Positions 4,253 through 6,841 of a stretch of DNA of 6,841 nt are shown piece after piece (the stretch's first letter is position 1; each line of letters starts with the position of its first letter). The position numbers and the translations under genes were made by a program. Source of the stretch: an uncultured Lentisphaeria bacterium (lineage in GTDB: Bacteria; Verrucomicrobiota; Lentisphaeria; Victivallales; Victivallaceae). A model generated the notes under the pieces. That model worked only from the letters and a program-made list of their open reading frames with translations, made no database searches and was not told the origin of the DNA. The DNA is taken from the NCBI GenBank assembly GCA_903821255.1, contig CAIJKT010000194.1, positions 1 to 6,841 of the forward strand. Direction: 5' to 3'.

Positions 4253-6763
4253 ATGGATAACAGCATCAGATTGAAGATTGTGGCAGATGGATTTAAAATA
4301 TTTTTTGTTTATTTAACGCTTATATGTTTGTTATCATCTACGAGCATCTGCTATGGACTGACAAGGAAATATGAACCGGAAAAGACAGATGATGAACGAG
4401 GATATTTCATTTATGCCAAACCGAAATTTGAACTGATTAGTCCTTCATATTTTCCATGTCCGCAGGAGATTATCAAAAAGAAGCTATCTCTTTGCGCTTC
4501 ATTAAACGAATATGCGCCGGCCACTTTTCATATTTATGCGCTTAAAGAACTTAAAGATGCGAAGATTTCTGTTACAGATTTAAAGTCGGGAGAGAAGATA
4601 ATTCCCGGCAGCGAAATTGATTTGCGGATTGTCAAGTGCTGGAAGCAGCGGGATATTATAGATGCAAAGAAGGCGGTGGTGATACCGGAACTTCTTGTGA
4701 AGGATGATCGGATAGAGCTGAAAGGATATTTATCTTCCATGCCTCTGACCTCCTATGCTGTTGCCGATATTCCTGTAAATACTTCCAAACAGATATGGAT
4801 TACGGTAAAAACCTCAGATTCCACATTGCCCGGGAATTATACCGGTTATGTCATAATCAAACCTGCAAACGGCCCGGAGACTCAATTGGAATTGAGTCTC
4901 GAAGTGATGCCGATAAAACTTCTTCCGCCTAGTAAGTCATATGCGATTTATTATACGGGGTCATCTTTCGGACTGCCCTGGTATGTTCCTAAAATATATC
5001 CGGATATAAAGACCTGGGAGGCGCAATGCCGCAAGGATTTGGCGGATATCAGGGAGCATGGTTTTCAAAGTGTTACAACCTTCGCTCCAATATCCGGTTC
5101 CGGCAGGAGCGGGAAATTAGTTCTCGACCTTGCCAATCTTGAAAAATCCCTGCAATTTCATAAAGAAGCCGGTCTTACCGGGTTCACTACTTATCTACAG
5201 ATGTATTCTATGATTGACGGGAAAACTCTGCGCTACCAGGATTATTGCAAAACTGAAGAAGAAAGAAAATTATTCTATTATACTATGGAAAAAGTGGTAG
5301 TGGAAACTGAAGCGCTTATCAAGAAAAGGTTTGATGGGGTTATCAAGCTATTTTATTATGGCATTGATGAGGCCAGTCGCGATCCGCAAAAAAGTCCATA
5401 CAAGAATTTGGCGCCGGATTATGCCGTCGGCGTATGTAAAAAAATATTTGAAGCCATTCGCCGTGGAGGCGGGCTTACTACCGCGGCGGCATATCGTTCG
5501 ATTGCATATGGCGGTTTTGACGTCTTGGGCCCTCTAAATGATCTTCCTGTCTATAACTATGGCTCTGTTTATCCTGGCGTTTCTCCTGAAGAGATTAGAA
5601 AAGAGGCGGAAAGTAAAAAAGGCGCTTGCTCCTACTGGCAGTGCTGGGAGGAAAATCCCAGGCAAAACCGGTTATTGTCCGGATTTATGCTTTGGAAATC
5701 CGGTTTTACGGGAATAATGCCGTATTGCGCATGGTTTGCATCAGGATCCGGCAATGATCCTTATGACGAGTTCAGCGGCAAGCTGGCGGAAAAAAATATG
5801 TACTGCGCCTATCCGTCATTGCAGGGACCGATTCCCACGCTTCAATGGGAAGCGCTCAGAGAGGGAATTAATGATGTCAGATACTTAACAACCCTTTCCG
5901 AATTGATTAAACAGGAAAAAAATCCTCAAAAAGCTCAAAAGGCCCAGGATGTGATTGATAAAATATTAAACCGGATAACCCTTAACATCAGTGAGGCGTT
6001 GTTTGATATTTCTGAAAATGATTTGTGTGAGTTTCGCATGCAAATAGCCCGGGCTATTATGGAACTCTCAGAAAGTAAAAAAAAAATATTAGAAGTCCGG
6101 AAAATAGATAGATCGCTCACGCTTGGCAGTTGGATAAAAGCTATTGAGCCTCAAGAGTTAAGGCTGCCGCTTTCGGAAACAGGCAAAACAATTGAGAACA
6201 AAACGGCAGTTTATATGTTTTATGATGATGTCCACCTGTATTTAGTTTTTGATTGTGAAGATTCAGAGGTGGAAAAGTTAATCTCTGGCGCAATGAAAAA
6301 ACGAGACGGAGAATGGGGTGATGACGGGATAGAAATCTTTCTTGATCCGGGATTAACGGGAAAATCGTATTACCATTTTCTGGTTAATGCAAAAGGATTT
6401 CTGTCTGACAATTACTACTCATCCGCGCAAAATAGAAATATTGACTGGGACAGCAATGCTGAAGTAAAATCACGCGTGGAGAAAAAAGGCTGGATAACAG
6501 AGGTTAAAATACCCTGGGCGAATATTGCTGCCGATACTGTTCTTCCTGCTTTATGGGGAGTAAATCTGGGGAGATGGGAACCAAAGAAAAATATAGTTCA
6601 GACATGGGCATCATTGAGCAATCGCAACTTTCATCAGCCGGAACAATTCAAGAAGGTGCAATTTAAACTTGATCCCGCAGGCTATTGTTGCCAAATTGTT
6701 AATTTCAGCTTTGGGGCCATGGCTCTAGCAGCCTGTCGGACTTTTTTTTCAAAGGCCATATAG
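4253..6763 (+). CDS. Secreted DUF4091/GH123-like glycoside hydrolase with C-terminal CBM9-like domain; altered C-terminal tail
   Basis: The protein has 836 residues from ATG 4253. Residues about 14-35 form a hydrophobic signal segment, with cleavage probably near YG35. Residues about 50-225 resemble the GH123 N-terminal beta-sandwich (the LCASLNEYAPATFHIYAL stretch fits its L.A.NE signature). Residues about 230-520 look like the TIM-barrel body, with YYGIDEAS placing an adjacent Asp-Glu pair at 372-373, as in the GH123 catalytic pair of beta-N-acetylgalactosaminidases. Residues 526-545 carry PIPTLQWEALREGINDVRYL, the hallmark of DUF4091. A helical, lysine-rich linker (about 550-625) leads to a CBM9-like beta-sandwich (about 632-806: VYMFYDDVHLYLVFDCEDS, then GDDGIEIFLDP, then WITEVKIPW). 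Residues 807-836 do not look like the family and are probably read through from an inserted element. The substrate is inferred to be a glycan with N-acetylhexosamine and is unproven. Confidence 0.88.
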   Translation: MDNSIRLKIVADGFKIFFVYLTLICLLSSTSICYGLTRKYEPEKTDDERGYFIYAKPKFELISPSYFPCPQEIIKKKLSLCASLNEYAPATFHIYALKELKDAKISVTDLKSGEKIIPGSEIDLRIVKCWKQRDIIDAKKAVVIPELLVKDDRIELKGYLSSMPLTSYAVADIPVNTSKQIWITVKTSDSTLPGNYTGYVIIKPANGPETQLELSLEVMPIKLLPPSKSYAIYYTGSSFGLPWYVPKIYPDIKTWEAQCRKDLADIREHGFQSVTTFAPISGSGRSGKLVLDLANLEKSLQFHKEAGLTGFTTYLQMYSMIDGKTLRYQDYCKTEEERKLFYYTMEKVVVETEALIKKRFDGVIKLFYYGIDEASRDPQKSPYKNLAPDYAVGVCKKIFEAIRRGGGLTTAAAYRSIAYGGFDVLGPLNDLPVYNYGSVYPGVSPEEIRKEAESKKGACSYWQCWEENPRQNRLLSGFMLWKSGFTGIMPYCAWFASGSGNDPYDEFSGKLAEKNMYCAYPSLQGPIPTLQWEALREGINDVRYLTTLSELIKQEKNPQKAQKAQDVIDKILNRITLNISEALFDISENDLCEFRMQIARAIMELSESKKKILEVRKIDRSLTLGSWIKAIEPQELRLPLSETGKTIENKTAVYMFYDDVHLYLVFDCEDSEVEKLISGAMKKRDGEWGDDGIEIFLDPGLTGKSYYHFLVNAKGFLSDNYYSSAQNRNIDWDSNAEVKSRVEKKGWITEVKIPWANIAADTVLPALWGVNLGRWEPKKNIVQTWASLSNRNFHQPEQFKKVQFKLDPAGYCCQIVNFSFGAMALAACRTFFSKAI
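6077..6086 (+). other. Ten-adenine run at the hydrolase-CBM junction
   Basis: Ten A's span three Lys codons and the first base of an Ile codon (residues 609-612), in the linker between the DUF4091 body and the CBM9-like domain. Adding or losing one A brings an in-frame stop within about 12 or 2 codons after the run. Runs of this length are known to permit RNA polymerase slippage in bacteria. Slippage here is inferred, not shown. Confidence 0.5.
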
Positions 6764-6841
6764 CATGAAAATTGTGTAGTGATATATTACGATCAAAAAG
6801 GATTTACGATGGGAGCGAAGTTTGTGAATGTGGACCGGGAC
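6679..6841 (+). mobile_element. Left end of a probable IS1182/IS5-type insertion sequence (continues past window)
   Basis: The final coding fragment resembles a transposase N-terminus, so the sequence before it should be the element's left end. Two boundary candidates are visible. One is AGGCTATTGTTGCC near 6679-6692, which coincides with the point where the hydrolase stops looking like its family. The other is GCCTGTCGGACT plus eight T's at 6731-6749. The right end and any target duplication are outside the window, so the exact boundary cannot be fixed. Confidence 0.42.
6809..6841 (+). CDS. Transposase N-terminal fragment (IS1182/IS5-like), cut by window edge
   Basis: ATG 6809 opens 11 codons, MGAKFVNVDRD, running to the last base. 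An AAGGA site (6798-6802) precedes it by six bases. The FxxxDRD pattern right after the start resembles IS1182/IS5-type DDE transposases, which continue with a segment like LLPxxLxxWVPxxH. Eleven residues are too few for certainty, but the RBS, the position just beyond a gene with a broken-looking end, and the motif agree. The next codons outside the window would settle it. Confidence 0.55.
   Translation, partial: MGAKFVNVDRD

Noticed and set aside
6721..6749. GGCT/AGCC inverted repeat plus T8 as an intrinsic terminator after the hydrolase
   Set aside because: The stem is only four base pairs and is separated from the T-run by eight bases. The stretch is better explained as part of an insertion element end.

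Overview
The window looks like a piece of a Lentisphaerota (Victivallales-type) genome or a close PVC relative. This is inferred from family content, not from a database match. The clues are a lone pseudopilin with the [16 protein letters not shown] helix lacking the usual glycine before the cleavage site, a GntR/LacI hybrid regulator directly upstream of it, and secreted FG-GAP-like and DUF4091/GH123-like proteins. Every gene reads on the + strand.

Region 1 (1-834) is ordinary metabolism. It holds the 3' end of an amidohydrolase-2 family enzyme, cut by the window edge and ending at 204, then a complete acyl-carrier-protein phosphodiesterase (acpH, 247-834). A small hairpin sits on the amidohydrolase stop codon and a TATAAT box lies just before acpH.

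Region 2 (835-6763) is the interesting part. A clear sigma-70 promoter (911-940), preceded by A- and T-tracts and overlapped by an imperfect palindrome, drives a GntR-type regulator with a LacI-type sugar-sensing domain (973-2094). Three co-directional genes follow: a lone type II secretion/type IV pilus-like pseudopilin (2125-2886), a secreted eight-unit beta-propeller with calcium-type DxDxDG loops (2972-4210), and a secreted DUF4091/GH123-like glycoside hydrolase with a C-terminal CBM9-like domain (4253-6763). The gaps are 30, 85 and 42 bases with no terminator between them, so this is probably one operon. My working model is that a sugar-responsive regulator controls a surface or exported glycan-processing cassette. 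The pseudopilin would belong to the export or display apparatus, the propeller would bind substrate or partner, and the hydrolase would cut an N-acetylhexosamine-containing or other glycan.

Region 3 (about 6679-6841) appears to be the left end of an insertion sequence. The last 33 bases encode MGAKFVNVDRD, which resembles the N-terminus of IS1182/IS5-type transposases and has a good ribosome binding site. The hydrolase frame appears to run into this element, giving an uncharacteristic tail of about 30 residues. A run of ten A's at the boundary between the hydrolase body and the carbohydrate-binding domain is a second unusual feature. No tRNA, rRNA or CRISPR array was seen.
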